Shown here: piece after piece, positions 11,298 through 22,291 of the stretch
Layout of the letters: each line of letters starts with the position of its first letter
Position numbering within the stretch: position 1 is the first letter of the stretch
Assembly (NCBI GenBank): GCA_030700225.1
Contig: JAUYJT010000020.1
Span: 20,834-84,833, forward strand
Direction: 5' to 3'
Length of the DNA: 64,000 nt
DNA from: Candidatus Nanopelagicales bacterium
GTDB lineage: Bacteria; Actinomycetota; Actinomycetes; S36-B12; GCA-2699445
Position numbers and translations under genes: made by a program
Notes under the pieces: generated by a model
What the model saw: the letters and a program-made list of their open reading frames with translations, nothing else
The model's database searches: none
What the model was told of the DNA's origin: nothing

Positions 11298-11990
11298 TCA
11301 GACACCCGGCCATTCGCCGGAGACGGGCTCGCGTTCAGCGCCGATGCGTCGAAGGTAGGCGTTGAAGTCATCGCGCCAGGCCCGATGCGCCTCAACCTGC
11401 AGCGCCACGAGATCGGTCCCTCCCACGTCGAGGACCGCCGGGTAGGCAGCAGCGATGGCGCGCGCGACTCCTAGCGCCAGCATCGCGTCCGCGCTGGCCC
11501 GGTGCGCTCCCCCGACGCGCACGCCGTAGTGCTCAGCGGCGACTGAAAGAGTGCGCTTGCCCTTGCGGTATTTGTCAACATGTCGGTCAAGTACCAGCGG
11601 ATCAACGATCACGGCCGGCGGAACGTCCGGGAGCGTCGGGAGTCCGTGGCGTGCGAGTTCAGCGGCCAGCAGGGGCCAGTCGTAGGTCGCGTTGTAGATC
11701 ACGATCGGTACACCTTCGCGGGCGAACTCGCGCAGGGCACCGACCACCTGTTCGAGGGTCGTGGCGGGGTCCGCGCCGCGCGCCTCAAGGTCGGCGGTGA
11801 CTATGCCGGTGACTGCTGCGGCATCCGCGGGCATCGGAACACCGGGGTTGACGAGCGTGTCGACGATCGCGTCAACGCCGCCCTCTACGTCGCTCACGTG
11901 GAGAGCCACCTCGACGATGCGCGCGGTCGCCGGGTCGACGCCCGTGGCCTCAAGGTCGAGGACGGCGAGCGCTCCGGTGTGCCACGTCAT
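11298..11990 (-). CDS. DnaQ-like DEDDh 3'-5' exonuclease, copy 2
   Basis: 230 residues, about 93% identical to copy 1 at 6117-6809, with the same Asp-Glu-Asp-His-Asp set (LDLEATG, NATYDWPLLA, HRASADAMLAL). Differences are scattered substitutions with no gaps, as expected if both copies stay under selection. The shared segment runs from the stop codon to just past the ribosome site (GGGGGAGG) at 12014. The flanks are unrelated: copy 1 abuts the truncated NYN gene, copy 2 abuts module 2. Which copy is the original cannot be told from the window. Confidence 0.88.
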   Translation of the reverse strand: MTWHTGALAVLDLEATGVDPATARIVEVALHVSDVEGGVDAIVDTLVNPGVPMPADAAAVTGIVTADLEARGADPATTLEQVVGALREFAREGVPIVIYNATYDWPLLAAELARHGLPTLPDVPPAVIVDPLVLDRHVDKYRKGKRTLSVAAEHYGVRVGGAHRASADAMLALGVARAIAAAYPAVLDVGGTDLVALQVEAHRAWRDDFNAYLRRIGAEREPVSGEWPGV

Positions 11991-12086
11991 GATTCGGTTC
12001 CTCCCCCGGGAGTCCTAACCGCAAAGCATACGTGGCGCGCCCGCTAGGGCTTCGACTCCGGTATCGGTTACCGGCCCCCCGCTCCC

Positions 12087-12362
12087 TTAGGACTCGCCCT
12101 TCATCTTGCGCACCTCGGCTTCGATCTCGCTGTCTGTGACAGGGCCGCGGCCCGGGCCGAACGCGGACAGGCCGCTGAACAGCACGGCGATGCCTGTGCC
12201 GAACATGACCCATACGGGCCAGAAGGTGCCCTTGCCGCTCATCCACCAAATGGCGATCATCATCAAGTTGACGATCACGAAGACGCCGACCATGCGCCAG
12301 AAATTCCGCTTCGCGTTGACCCGGTTGAGCGCTGCCTTTCGCAGGTCGTCTTCTTCCGTCAT
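12087..12362 (-). CDS. Small membrane protein with two transmembrane segments (2TM)
   Basis: 91 residues. ATG 12362 is chosen because GGAGGA lies 4 bases before it; an in-frame ATG 12 bases upstream is possible. An acidic-basic N-terminal helix (TEEDDLRKAALNRVNAKR) is followed by two hydrophobic segments, MVGVFVIVNLMMIAIWWM and FWPVWVMFGTGIAVLFSGL, and a short charged tail. This is the layout of the 2TM-domain family common in actinobacteria, often of unknown function. It stands alone between the exonuclease and a toxin gene. Confidence 0.75.
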   Translation of the reverse strand: MTEEDDLRKAALNRVNAKRNFWRMVGVFVIVNLMMIAIWWMSGKGTFWPVWVMFGTGIAVLFSGLSAFGPGRGPVTDSEIEAEVRKMKGES

Positions 12363-12514
12363 GGTGTCCTCCATCTGCCGATCTAGCCCTTGATCGGCAG
12401 TGTGCCAGAATCCGGCCCGCGTTGCCCAGCGCCCGACCCCGACCCGCAGTCCGCCCAACAGCAAGACAGCCTCGCGTCGCCGGAACCCTGTCCGGCGAGG
12501 CCGTTACCGCGGGC

Positions 12515-12532
12515 AAGCCTTGGTCAAGGCTT
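12515..12532 (-). terminator. Hairpin at the end of the RelE-like toxin gene
   Basis: AAGCCTTG and CAAGGCTT form a perfect 8-bp inverted repeat with a 2-base centre, overlapping the toxin stop codon. No T-run follows. It may end transcription of the toxin operon. Confidence 0.3.
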
Positions 12533-12835
12533 CCGGTAGATCGCGTGCCCGCCGATCCGTCGCCAACGAAGGACGAGATCCCCCTCCAATTGGATGAAGT
12601 CAAACGTCGCTCGTCCGTCGGGCCCAGCGAACGACCACGTCATCTCCCAAACCCCATGGACACCTTGCAGGCGCGAAACGCGCAGACGTTGAGGCCACTT
12701 GAACTGCGCTGGGTCGGCGAAAAACCCGTCGCGGGCTTCGCTGAAGTCTGGGATCGCTTGCAAGAACATCTCGCGGTGCGCGTTAGAGAGTCTGCGCCAG
12801 TCTTCCGAGAACGTGGGAGTGTCTACCCACTTCAA
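12524..12835 (-). CDS. RelE/ParE-like toxin
   Basis: 103 residues. The order of helix-rich start (FSEDWRRLSNAHREMFLQAI), then strands with R-rich motifs (RLRVSRLQGVHGVWEMTWSF, GRATFDFI, LRWRRIGGHAIY) fits the RelE/ParE fold. Members cut mRNA at the ribosome or poison gyrase; which applies here cannot be told. It overlaps the antitoxin reading frame by 4 bases (12832-12835). The antitoxin gene upstream is damaged, yet the toxin frame is whole. Confidence 0.72.
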   Translation of the reverse strand: MKWVDTPTFSEDWRRLSNAHREMFLQAIPDFSEARDGFFADPAQFKWPQRLRVSRLQGVHGVWEMTWSFAGPDGRATFDFIQLEGDLVLRWRRIGGHAIYRKP

Positions 12836-13112
12836 CGTGTTTCGCTGTCGCTGGTCTCACGGAGCTGAGCGGCGAAATCGGCGGCGGTCCCGTAGACCGT
12901 GTAGCGCCCAGCGGCGGTGTGCTCATCGACTTCGCGTTCGCCCTTCTGCCACTCCTCGTCCCAGAACCAGGCGTCCTTCGCGGACGTGGGCAGCTTCGGT
13001 CGAAGTTCGATCACGCCGTCATCGGCACGCTCCGTCACCTCGGCAGCGCGATGAGACCACGGCGCTGAACAGACAGGTACGTGTGGAAGTCGTGGTCGGC
13101 GGGGCTTGTCAC
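12832..13112 (-). pseudogene. AbrB/MazE-type antitoxin gene with a frame-breaking deletion
   Basis: Two pieces make one antitoxin. From GTG 13112 a 25-residue frame reads TSPADHDFHTYLSVQRRG then LIALPR and stops at 13035. In another frame, starting at GTG 13038, 68 residues read EVTERADDGVIELRP and DAWFWDEEWQKGEREVDEHT, the toxin-binding half of this antitoxin family. Related antitoxins have roughly fifteen to twenty residues between the LALP and EVTER-like blocks; here they are gone and the frame is shifted at CTGCCGAG/GTG. The C-terminal half could still be made by restart at GTG 13038 and neutralise the toxin, but the swapped-hairpin DNA-binding domain would be lost. Confidence 0.62.
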
Positions 13113-13189
13113 TTGTCCACTTTCAGCCTGTCCCGCCGTTCAGTCAAGCGGAATCACTGTCATGGCGCCATTCAGCAGAGGCGCGGCTG

Positions 13190-13531
13190 TCAAAGGGCGA
13201 GGACTCTCCGCAGCCCCTCATCAAGACTCCTCATCAGGTGCGAGGGGATCGTGCCTGCCACGTCACGGCACTCGTCCTTGTCGAGCGTGACCAGAGCCGT
13301 GACGTTCGCAACCGAATCTGCGGGGAGCCCGGTCGCTTCCTTGGGGAGAAACAGATTTCCGGGCATGCTCGCCAATCGCTGATTCTTGGTGAGCACGACT
13401 CCAAGGACAGTGGCGAGCCCACTGGAGTTGTACGGATCGGCTTGGATGATCGCGACGGGTCTGCGCGCACCGGGCTTGCTTCCCTCGGGCACTCCGAGGT
13501 CCACCCAGTAGATGTCCCCCCGTGTGATCAC
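13190..13531 (-). CDS. mazF: MazF/PemK-type endoribonuclease toxin
   Basis: 113 residues. It opens with MITRGDIYWVDLG, has RRPVAIIQADPYN and the core SVANVTALVTLDKDEC, all typical of the CcdB/PemK-like MazF fold that cleaves mRNA at short sequences. Length is normal. The start overlaps the stop of the antitoxin gene by 4 bases (13528-13531), the usual coupling that lets antitoxin be made first. Intact, unlike the RelE-like pair next door. Confidence 0.9.
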   Translation of the reverse strand: MITRGDIYWVDLGVPEGSKPGARRPVAIIQADPYNSSGLATVLGVVLTKNQRLASMPGNLFLPKEATGLPADSVANVTALVTLDKDECRDVAGTIPSHLMRSLDEGLRRVLAL

Positions 13532-13770
13532 TTGGCGCCAGCCCGGAGCGTCTTGCGACCCGCTGCGACGGCCGCCTTTCCAGAATCATCGCTGTCACCG
13601 ATGACGCCCAGTGCGTCGTTGATCGCGTTCGTCAAGGACTCCTGATCCATCTGGGCAAGGAGCCGTTCAGCGGCGGTGGCATAGAACTGCGATCGACTCC
13701 ATCCAAGCTCGTGAGCCTTCTGCTCAGCCCGCGCGAAAGTCGAGTCAGGAACCGAGATGGCGGTCTTCAT
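13528..13770 (-). CDS. mazE: MazE-type ribbon-helix-helix antitoxin
   Basis: 80 residues. The N-terminal KTAISVPDSTFARAEQ KAHELG pattern is a ribbon-helix-helix DNA-binding strand and helix; SRSQFYATAAERLL follows, and the last third is the flexible toxin-binding tail. The start ATG 13770 lies exactly 6 bases after a CATACT -10 box, so translation is probably leaderless. Direct repeats upstream are likely its operators. Partner of the MazF toxin. Confidence 0.87.
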   Translation of the reverse strand: MKTAISVPDSTFARAEQKAHELGWSRSQFYATAAERLLAQMDQESLTNAINDALGVIGDSDDSGKAAVAAGRKTLRAGAK

Positions 13771-13824
13771 AGATGAAGTATGACCCGGTATGACCGCGCG
13801 GTCAACACTCCAGCGGTCAACACT
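13771..13824 (-). promoter_or_regulatory. mazEF promoter with repeated operator half-sites
   Basis: On the minus strand TTGACC (13800-13805), a 17-base spacer, CATACT (13777-13782) and 6 bases lead to the mazE ATG, a well-formed sigma-70-type promoter for a leaderless mRNA. Plus-strand GTATGACC is repeated at 13778 and 13788 across the -10 region. GCGGTCAACACT is repeated at 13798 and 13813 across the -35 region. These suit autoregulation by MazE-MazF. Confidence 0.65.
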
Positions 13825-14416
13825 TGGCGGCGGCCTCGGTCCAGAACCTCCAGGGCCGGTCCGTGGCGCGGCTGATGCCGACCCTGGGGCCGCAGCGGAC
13901 CGCGTCGGTCGGCGGCACGCGCCCGCGCAGGACCGCCAGGAACCTGCCGCCTGCGATCGGCTGCCCCAAGGCCAACCCGTCCCAACTCAAGTCGATGCCC
14001 AGCGCGGCACTCAACCGTCCAGGTCCGATCGCCAGGCCCGGCCCCGAAGCACCCGGCCGCCGGGCAGCGACCAGGGCCTCCCCCGCCACGACATCGCCGC
14101 CGCGAATCAGAACCGCCTCACCCTGCCCCGCTTCGGCGCACACGAGGTTCAGGCAGTGATGAACCCCATACGACAAGTACACGTACGCGCTGCCGGGCGG
14201 GCCGAACATCGACTGGTTGCGCTTCGTCGGGCCTCGATAGGCGTGCGATGCGGGGTCCGCGCCCTGTCCCCCATAGGCCTCGACTTCGACGATCCGCAGC
14301 GCCACCGACCCGTCCGGGCCACCGGCCACGAGCACGCACCCGAGCAGATCCGGGGCCACAACGTCCGCCGACCGCGCGAAGAACGACTCACCGACCGCCG
14401 ACCCGAAGCCCGCCAT
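13817..14416 (-). CDS. mpg: DNA-3-methyladenine glycosylase (AAG/MPG family)
   Basis: 199 residues. It removes alkylated purines from DNA as the first step of base excision repair. Marks are APDLLGCVLV, RIVEVEAYGGQGADPASHAY with the catalytic Glu, RNQSMFGPPGSAYVYLSYGVHHCLN and GPGRLSAALGID. I chose ATG 14416, 20 bases after the argH stop; the frame stays open to 14476 but that would overlap argH. It is the last gene of the arg transcript. It lies at the border to the accessory region. Confidence 0.9.
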   Translation of the reverse strand: MAGFGSAVGESFFARSADVVAPDLLGCVLVAGGPDGSVALRIVEVEAYGGQGADPASHAYRGPTKRNQSMFGPPGSAYVYLSYGVHHCLNLVCAEAGQGEAVLIRGGDVVAGEALVAARRPGASGPGLAIGPGRLSAALGIDLSWDGLALGQPIAGGRFLAVLRGRVPPTDAVRCGPRVGISRATDRPWRFWTEAAAKC

Positions 14417-14436
14417 CGCCTCAGCATCGGATCCGC

Positions 14437-17074
<2,638 letters not shown>

Positions 17075-17128
17075 TTTCTTCCTCCATCTGAAGCGAACCG
17101 GCGTCGGCGCCGCTGCCGCACATCCCGG

Positions 17129-17638
17129 TCACGGTCTCACCCTGTCATTGACGAGCTCTAGGATCCGGCGTCCCACACTCTGCGCGCCGTCAGGTTCCCT
17201 GGTCACCAACAGCACCGTGTCGTCGCCGGCGACCGAGCCTATTACCCCGGGCAGGGCCGAGTGGTCGATCGTGCTCGCCAGGTATTGCGCGGCTCCCGGC
17301 GGAGTGCGCAACACGACGACGTTGGCCGATCCATCGACGCTGACTAGCAGCTCCTCACACACTCTGGCCATCCGGTCAGTGCGGATCGATGCCGCGTCCG
17401 GTGAGCGTGGCGTGGCGTCGCCGCCCTCCCCCGGCACCGCGTAGACCAGACTCTCGCCCGGCCCTGGGACCTTCGTCGCTTGCAAGGCGCCCAGGTCGCG
17501 GCTGATCGTGGCCTGCGTTACCTCAATGCCCTCGTCGGCGAGCAACGCTTGGAGCTCGGTCTGGGACGTGATCGGCCGCTGCTGCGTCAGCTGGACTATC
17601 CGCAGCCGCCTGGCCGACTGGCTCTTGGGCAGTGTCAT
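17129..17638 (-). CDS. argR: Arginine repressor
   Basis: 169 residues. The N-terminal winged helix reads [20 protein letters not shown] then [15 protein letters not shown]; the C-terminal half has the hexamer/arginine-binding motif [15 protein letters not shown]. With arginine it binds ARG boxes and represses arg genes. It sits inside the operon it would control, overlapping argD by 4 bases. The palindrome just before argC (22026-22047) is the likely site. Confidence 0.95.
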   Translation of the reverse strand: MTLPKSQSARRLRIVQLTQQRPITSQTELQALLADEGIEVTQATISRDLGALQATKVPGPGESLVYAVPGEGGDATPRSPDAASIRTDRMARVCEELLVSVDGSANVVVLRTPPGAAQYLASTIDHSALPGVIGSVAGDDTVLLVTREPDGAQSVGRRILELVNDRVRP

Positions 17639-18882
17639 GGCCGGTCCCCCTGATCAGCGCGGGCGGACCGGAAGATCGACGGCAACGCCGCTGTGAACTC
17701 ATCGGCTTCCTGCTCAGACAAGATCAGCGGCGGGGCGACGCGAACCACGTCAGGCCGCACCGCGTTGACGAGGAATCCCTTGTCCCGCGCGGCCTTCTCA
17801 ACCGCCGCCGCGTTCGGGCCGCTGAGCCGCAGCCCGCGCCACAGCCCTACTCCCCGGTGGCCAAGCAGCCACGGGTCGTCAATCCCGTCGAACTCGCGCG
17901 CCATGCGATCCCCGACCCGCCTGACCGACGCCAGCAGGTCCTGCGAATCGATCGTGTCGATCACGGCCAGCGCCGCCGCGCACGACACCGGGTTGCCTCC
18001 GAACGTTGAGCCGTGGTCGCCCGGCCGCAGCAGCCCGCCGCAATCGCCGACCGCGACGCACGCCCCCAGCGGCAGCCCGCCGGCCAGGCCCTTAGCCAGT
18101 GTGATCACGTCGGGCACGACGCCCTGGGCCGAGATCGCGAACCAGTCCCCAGTGCGCCCCATGCCTGACTGGACCTCGTCGACGATGAGCAGCGCCCCCG
18201 CTGTGTCGCACACGCGCCGGGCCTCGGCCATGTACCCGGCGGGAGGAACGACGATGCCGCCCTCGCCCAGCGTCGGCTCGAGGAACACCGCCGCCGTCCG
18301 CTCAGACACGGCGTCGGCGAGCGCGTCAGCGTCCCCGTAGGGCACGAACTTCACGGGGCCGGGCAGGGGCTCGAACGGCGCCCGTTTCGGCGCGCCCCCC
18401 GTGATCGCCAGCGCTCCCATGGTCCGACCGTGGAATGACCCTTCGGCGGCGATGATCTCCAACGACCCGCCGCTGGGATCCTTCTCCCAGCCGTGCCGAC
18501 GCGCGATCTTGAACGCGGCCTCGTTCGCGGTCGCGCCGTCCTGGCAAAAGAACACTCGCGCGTCCTGCCCAAGCAACCCGGTCAGCCGCTCGGCCAGGAG
18601 AACGCCCGGCTCGTGCATCGCCAGGTTGCTGGTATGCGCGATCCGGCTGACCTGCCTGGTGACGGCCTCGACGATCGCCGGGTGATTGTGGCCAAGGGTT
18701 GACACCGCGATCCCGGCGATGAGGTCGGAGTACTCATTGCCGTCCACGTCCCAAACCCGGCAGCCCTGGCCGTGCGTGAGCGCCAGCGGCGGCGTTCCGT
18801 AGTTGCCCATCATCACGGCCTGCCACCGCTTGGCCAAGGCGGCGGTTGCGGCGAGCGCGTCGGTGGTCTGCTTGGTGTTCAT
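17635..18882 (-). CDS. argD: Acetylornithine aminotransferase
   Basis: 415 residues, class III pyridoxal-phosphate enzyme converting N-acetylglutamate semialdehyde to N-acetylornithine. [48 protein letters not shown] and the Schiff-base lysine in [14 protein letters not shown] are all present. It overlaps argB upstream and argR downstream by 4 bases each. The slot after argD that holds argF in the mycobacterial order goes straight to argR here. Confidence 0.95.
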   Translation of the reverse strand: MNTKQTTDALAATAALAKRWQAVMMGNYGTPPLALTHGQGCRVWDVDGNEYSDLIAGIAVSTLGHNHPAIVEAVTRQVSRIAHTSNLAMHEPGVLLAERLTGLLGQDARVFFCQDGATANEAAFKIARRHGWEKDPSGGSLEIIAAEGSFHGRTMGALAITGGAPKRAPFEPLPGPVKFVPYGDADALADAVSERTAAVFLEPTLGEGGIVVPPAGYMAEARRVCDTAGALLIVDEVQSGMGRTGDWFAISAQGVVPDVITLAKGLAGGLPLGACVAVGDCGGLLRPGDHGSTFGGNPVSCAAALAVIDTIDSQDLLASVRRVGDRMAREFDGIDDPWLLGHRGVGLWRGLRLSGPNAAAVEKAARDKGFLVNAVRPDVVRVAPPLILSEQEADEFTAALPSIFRSARADQGDRP

Positions 18883-19793
18883 TCGTCCGCCACCCCGTCC
18901 GGCAGCACCATGGTGCCGAATCCTTCATCTGTGAACACTTCGAGCAGGAGCGAATGGGGGATCCGGCCGTCCACGACGTGCGCGCGCGGAATCCCTCCCG
19001 CTACCGCGTCGGCGCAGGCCCGCATCTTCGGCGCCATGCCGGACTCCAGCGTCGGCAACAGTGCGTTCAGCTCTGACAGCGACAGGGTCCGGATGACTTC
19101 CGGGTTCTCGCCCCGCCCCCAGTCCGCGTACAGGCCCTCGACGTCGGTGAGCAGCACGAACTTGTCGGCCCGGATGGCCACGGCCAGGGCAGCCGCGGCG
19201 GCGTCAGCGTTCACGTTGTAGACCTCACCGTCGGCGCCAACTCCAACGCTGGACACCACTGGAATCAAGTCGTCGTCCAACAGCGTGAGCACGAAGTCCG
19301 GCCGCACGTCGGTGATGTCGCCGACGAATCCGATGTCAACGCTTTCTCCGTCCACCATGGCGTTCCGCCGGGCAGCGGCGAACAGATGCGCGTCCTCGCC
19401 GGAAACCCCCACGGCGTGAGGGCCGTGTTCGTTGATCAGGCCCACGATCTGCCTCTGGACTTGGCCGGTCAGGACCATCCGGACAACGTCCATCGCCTCG
19501 TGGCTGGTCACCCGGTAACCGCCCCGGAACTCGCTGTCCAGTCCGAGCCGCTGAAGCATCTCGGTGATCTGGGGGCCACCTCCGTGGACGACGACGGGCC
19601 GCAATCCCGCCAGCCGCAGGAACACGACGTCTTCAGCGAACGACCGGCGCAGGTCATCGTCGATCATCGCGTTGCCGCCGTACTTGACAATGACAGTGGC
19701 TCCGTGGAACCGGGTCATCCAGGGCAAGGCCTTGGCGAGGACTCCGACGTGAGCGATCGCGGTCGCGCGGTCTGTAGTGCGAAGGGTGCTCAT
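18879..19793 (-). CDS. argB: Acetylglutamate kinase
   Basis: 304 residues, amino acid kinase fold; phosphorylates N-acetylglutamate and is usually the arginine-inhibited step. [24 protein letters not shown] and [17 protein letters not shown] are typical. The N-terminal helix upstream of the kinase core ([20 protein letters not shown]) is the kind found in arginine-sensitive enzymes. Seven bases follow argJ; it overlaps argD by 4 bases. Confidence 0.95.
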   Translation of the reverse strand: MSTLRTTDRATAIAHVGVLAKALPWMTRFHGATVIVKYGGNAMIDDDLRRSFAEDVVFLRLAGLRPVVVHGGGPQITEMLQRLGLDSEFRGGYRVTSHEAMDVVRMVLTGQVQRQIVGLINEHGPHAVGVSGEDAHLFAAARRNAMVDGESVDIGFVGDITDVRPDFVLTLLDDDLIPVVSSVGVGADGEVYNVNADAAAAALAVAIRADKFVLLTDVEGLYADWGRGENPEVIRTLSLSELNALLPTLESGMAPKMRACADAVAGGIPRAHVVDGRIPHSLLLEVFTDEGFGTMVLPDGVADE

Positions 19794-19800
19794 GTGAACC

Positions 19801-20991
19801 TCACGATGAGTAGGCGGAATTCTCGTGGACGTAGTCGGCGGTCAGATCATTCGTCCAGACCGTCGCGGAGGCGTTGCCGTTGTGCAGGTCGATGAGGACG
19901 TGGACTTCGCGGCCGCGCATGTCGACCAGGTTCCGGTCCTCGCCGACTCCGCCACCGCGACAGACCCAAACTCCGTTCACCGCGACGTCAATCACGTCGG
20001 GTTCGAATCCGGCATCCGTCGTGCCGACGGCGGACAGGATCCGGCCCCAGTTCGCATCCTCACCGTGTACTGCGCACTTGAACAGGTTGCTGCGGGCTAC
20101 CCCGCGCGCGGCGGCTACCGCATCGGCCTCACTGTCGGCCCCGATCACCTCGATGCGGATCTCCTTGCCCGCGCCTTCGGCGTCACCGATCAGCTGCAGG
20201 GCCAGGTCCTGCGCAACTTCGGTCACGGCGTCGAGGAGTTGCGGCTCGGTCAGCTCGTGGCCGGAGGCTCCCGAAGCCAGGAGCAGCACCGTGTCGTTGG
20301 TGGACATGCAGCCGTCGGAGTCCACGCGATTGAACGACAGCTCAGCCGCGCGCGACAGTACGCGAGCCAGCGTGGCGCTGTCCGCGATCGCGTCGGTCGT
20401 GATCACCGACAGCATGGTCGCCAGCTCCGGCGCCAGCATCCCCGCACCCTTGGCCATGCCCCCCGTGGTGACCAGACCGGTTCGGGCCACACCTGTCTTG
20501 GCGTGAGTGTCCGTGGTCATGATCGCGTGCGCCGCCGCTGAGCCCCCGTCCGGCGACAGTTTCGCCAGCGCAGCATCGACTCCCGGCAACAACAAGTCCA
20601 TCAGCAGCGGAGTGCCGATCAGTCCGGTCGAACAGACGCCGATCAACGACGGGTCGCAGTCCAGAAGCTCTGCGGCACGCTCGGCGGTCTCGCGAGTGTC
20701 AGCGAACCCTTGCGCGCCGGTGCACGCGTTCGCGCCGCCGGAGTTCAAGACCACCGCGCGCATTTGGGACGCGGCCGCGTCCGGCTTGGCCAGACACTGC
20801 TGCGTCCAGATGACGGGAGCGGCCTTGACGCGGTTCGCCGTGAACACCCCCGCCGCCGACTGAAGCGGCCCGTCGTTGACGACGACAGCCACGTCAGGCT
20901 TGCCCGAGTTCTTCAACCCCGCCGCGACTCCGGCTGCCCGGAAACCGGAGGCAGCCGTCACTCCAACGGCCCCTGACGTTCCGCGCGTCAT
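19801..20991 (-). CDS. argJ: Bifunctional ornithine acetyltransferase / N-acetylglutamate synthase
   Basis: 396 residues. It moves the acetyl group from acetylornithine to glutamate, giving the cyclic pathway. The self-cleavage site is visible as [30 protein letters not shown] read in two parts: KGAGML then [11 protein letters not shown], where the Thr becomes the nucleophile. [11 protein letters not shown] is also conserved. It overlaps argC by 4 bases. Whether it also makes N-acetylglutamate from acetyl-CoA cannot be read from sequence. Confidence 0.95.
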   Translation of the reverse strand: MTRGTSGAVGVTAASGFRAAGVAAGLKNSGKPDVAVVVNDGPLQSAAGVFTANRVKAAPVIWTQQCLAKPDAAASQMRAVVLNSGGANACTGAQGFADTRETAERAAELLDCDPSLIGVCSTGLIGTPLLMDLLLPGVDAALAKLSPDGGSAAAHAIMTTDTHAKTGVARTGLVTTGGMAKGAGMLAPELATMLSVITTDAIADSATLARVLSRAAELSFNRVDSDGCMSTNDTVLLLASGASGHELTEPQLLDAVTEVAQDLALQLIGDAEGAGKEIRIEVIGADSEADAVAAARGVARSNLFKCAVHGEDANWGRILSAVGTTDAGFEPDVIDVAVNGVWVCRGGGVGEDRNLVDMRGREVHVLIDLHNGNASATVWTNDLTADYVHENSAYSS

Positions 20992-22025
20992 GGCGCCACC
21001 CCATTCGCTACCAAGCCCATCGTCTCGGGCAGTTCCAGCGCCAGGTTGGCGTTCTGCACAGCCTGGCCCGCCGCGCCCTTCACCAGGTTGTCGATGGACG
21101 AGACAACGGTCACGCGACCGGTCCTAGCGTCCACCGCGGCTTGAATGTGCGCACAGTTCGAGCCGACGGTCGAGGCCGTCGCGGGCCAGCGGCCGTGCGG
21201 CAGCAGATGCACGAACGGCTCGGCGCCGTAGGCCTCGTGGAACGCGTCCCGGATGTCCTCCTCAGTCACCGATCCCGCGACCCGACCCGAGCACGTCGCC
21301 AGGATCCCCCTGGGCATTGGCGCCAGCGTCGGCGTGAACGAGACCTTGACCGGCTGTCCCGCGGCTTGGCCCAGGACTTGCTCCATCTCGGGTGTGTGTT
21401 GATGGACTCCGCCGACTTTGTAAGCGGTCATCGACCCCATGACCTGCGAGGCCAACAGGGCATCCGATGGTGTCCGGCCAGCACCGCTCGTGCCGCTCGC
21501 CGCGACGACGATCAGATCATCAGGCTCCATCAAGCCCGCGGCCAGCAGCGGCGCGAGGGCGAGGCCGACCGCTGTCGGGTAACAGCCAGGGTTGGCGATC
21601 CGGGATGCTCCGGGCAGTGCGTCCCTGGTCCCCGCCAGTTCGGGCAGTCCGTACAACCAGGTTCCCGCGTGGCCAGAACCGTAGAACGACTCCCACGCGT
21701 CGGCGTCGCTCAGCCTGTGGTCCGCCCCAAGGTCTATGACCAGCGTGCTTGAGGGAATCTTGCGAGCGATCGCCGCCGACTCACCGTGCGGCAGGGCCAG
21801 GAACACAACATCAGCGTCGGCCATGCGGTCTGGATCGGTGGCGTCGAATACTCGCCCCGCGTTGTCCACAAGATGCGGATGCACCTCCGTGATCGGCTTA
21901 CCCGCCTTGCCGCCGGCACCCGCTATCACCACATCGAATCCTGGGTGACCCGCCAGGATGCGCAGCAATTCCCCACCGGAGTACCCGCTGGCTCCCGCTA
22001 TCGCGACGGCATGAGTATCGCTCAC
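20988..22025 (-). CDS. argC: N-acetyl-gamma-glutamyl-phosphate reductase
   Basis: 345 residues. VAIAGASGYSGGELLRIL is the NADP-binding start and ANPGCYPTA holds the catalytic Cys. GTG 22025 is chosen because the conserved sequence starts there; the frame continues upstream only through the operator and the palindromic repeat. First gene of argCJBD-R-G-H. The start codon lies 8 bases after a TATACT box and directly against an ArgR-type palindrome, so the mRNA has almost no leader. Confidence 0.95.
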   Translation of the reverse strand: MSDTHAVAIAGASGYSGGELLRILAGHPGFDVVIAGAGGKAGKPITEVHPHLVDNAGRVFDATDPDRMADADVVFLALPHGESAAIARKIPSSTLVIDLGADHRLSDADAWESFYGSGHAGTWLYGLPELAGTRDALPGASRIANPGCYPTAVGLALAPLLAAGLMEPDDLIVVAASGTSGAGRTPSDALLASQVMGSMTAYKVGGVHQHTPEMEQVLGQAAGQPVKVSFTPTLAPMPRGILATCSGRVAGSVTEEDIRDAFHEAYGAEPFVHLLPHGRWPATASTVGSNCAHIQAAVDARTGRVTVVSSIDNLVKGAAGQAVQNANLALELPETMGLVANGVAP

Positions 22026-22047
22026 GATATGCGAGTATACGCATATC
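22026..22047 (-). promoter_or_regulatory. ARG box overlapping the argC promoter
   Basis: GATATGCG (22026-22033) and CGCATATC (22040-22047) are perfect inverted repeats with a 6-base centre, touching the argC GTG. The centre contains TATACT on the minus strand (22034-22039), a good -10 box. ArgR bound here would cover the promoter and the start codon together. The match to ARG boxes is by form and place. Confidence 0.7.
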
Positions 22048-22090
22048 GCTGTTGTGGCGCGACTCCACCAGGTGGAGCCCACCCCCCAAT

Positions 22091-22201
22091 CGCAGAAGCG
22101 GCCGCTCCGGACAAACGCGTTCGTTTGGGTACAGACGCGCCCGTTGCAACGAGTGTTTCCTTGCCCAACGGGCGCGTTTGTCGGGAGCGGCCGCTTCTGC
22201 G
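22091..22201. repeat. Dispersed palindromic repeat, copy A
   Basis: Outer arms of 29 bases (22091-22119 and 22173-22201) match at 28 positions. An inner perfect 11-bp pair, CGCGCCCGTTG (22136-22146) and CAACGGGCGCG (22166-22176), overlaps the right outer arm, so two alternative folds compete. A related copy lies at 40820-40925; they share GGGTACAGACGCGCCCGTTG and GCGTTTGTC. It sits in the divergent gap between argC and the acyl-CoA ligase gene. Confidence 0.8.
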
Positions 22202-22291
22202 GGGCGGGGGGCGCCGCTTCAGGCCATGCCCCGAGGCGGGCAGGCCAAGCCCGGAGTGCGACCCGGCCCACACCCCGCCATGATGGGGACC

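Noticed and set aside
6117..12014. Insertion sequence or composite transposon made by the exonuclease copies
   Set aside because: No transposase, no terminal inverted repeats and no target duplication are visible; only a direct duplication can be claimed.
22052..22291. N-terminal extension of the acyl-CoA ligase
   Set aside because: It is encoded by the palindromic repeat and the argC control region, and the ligase family starts after it.
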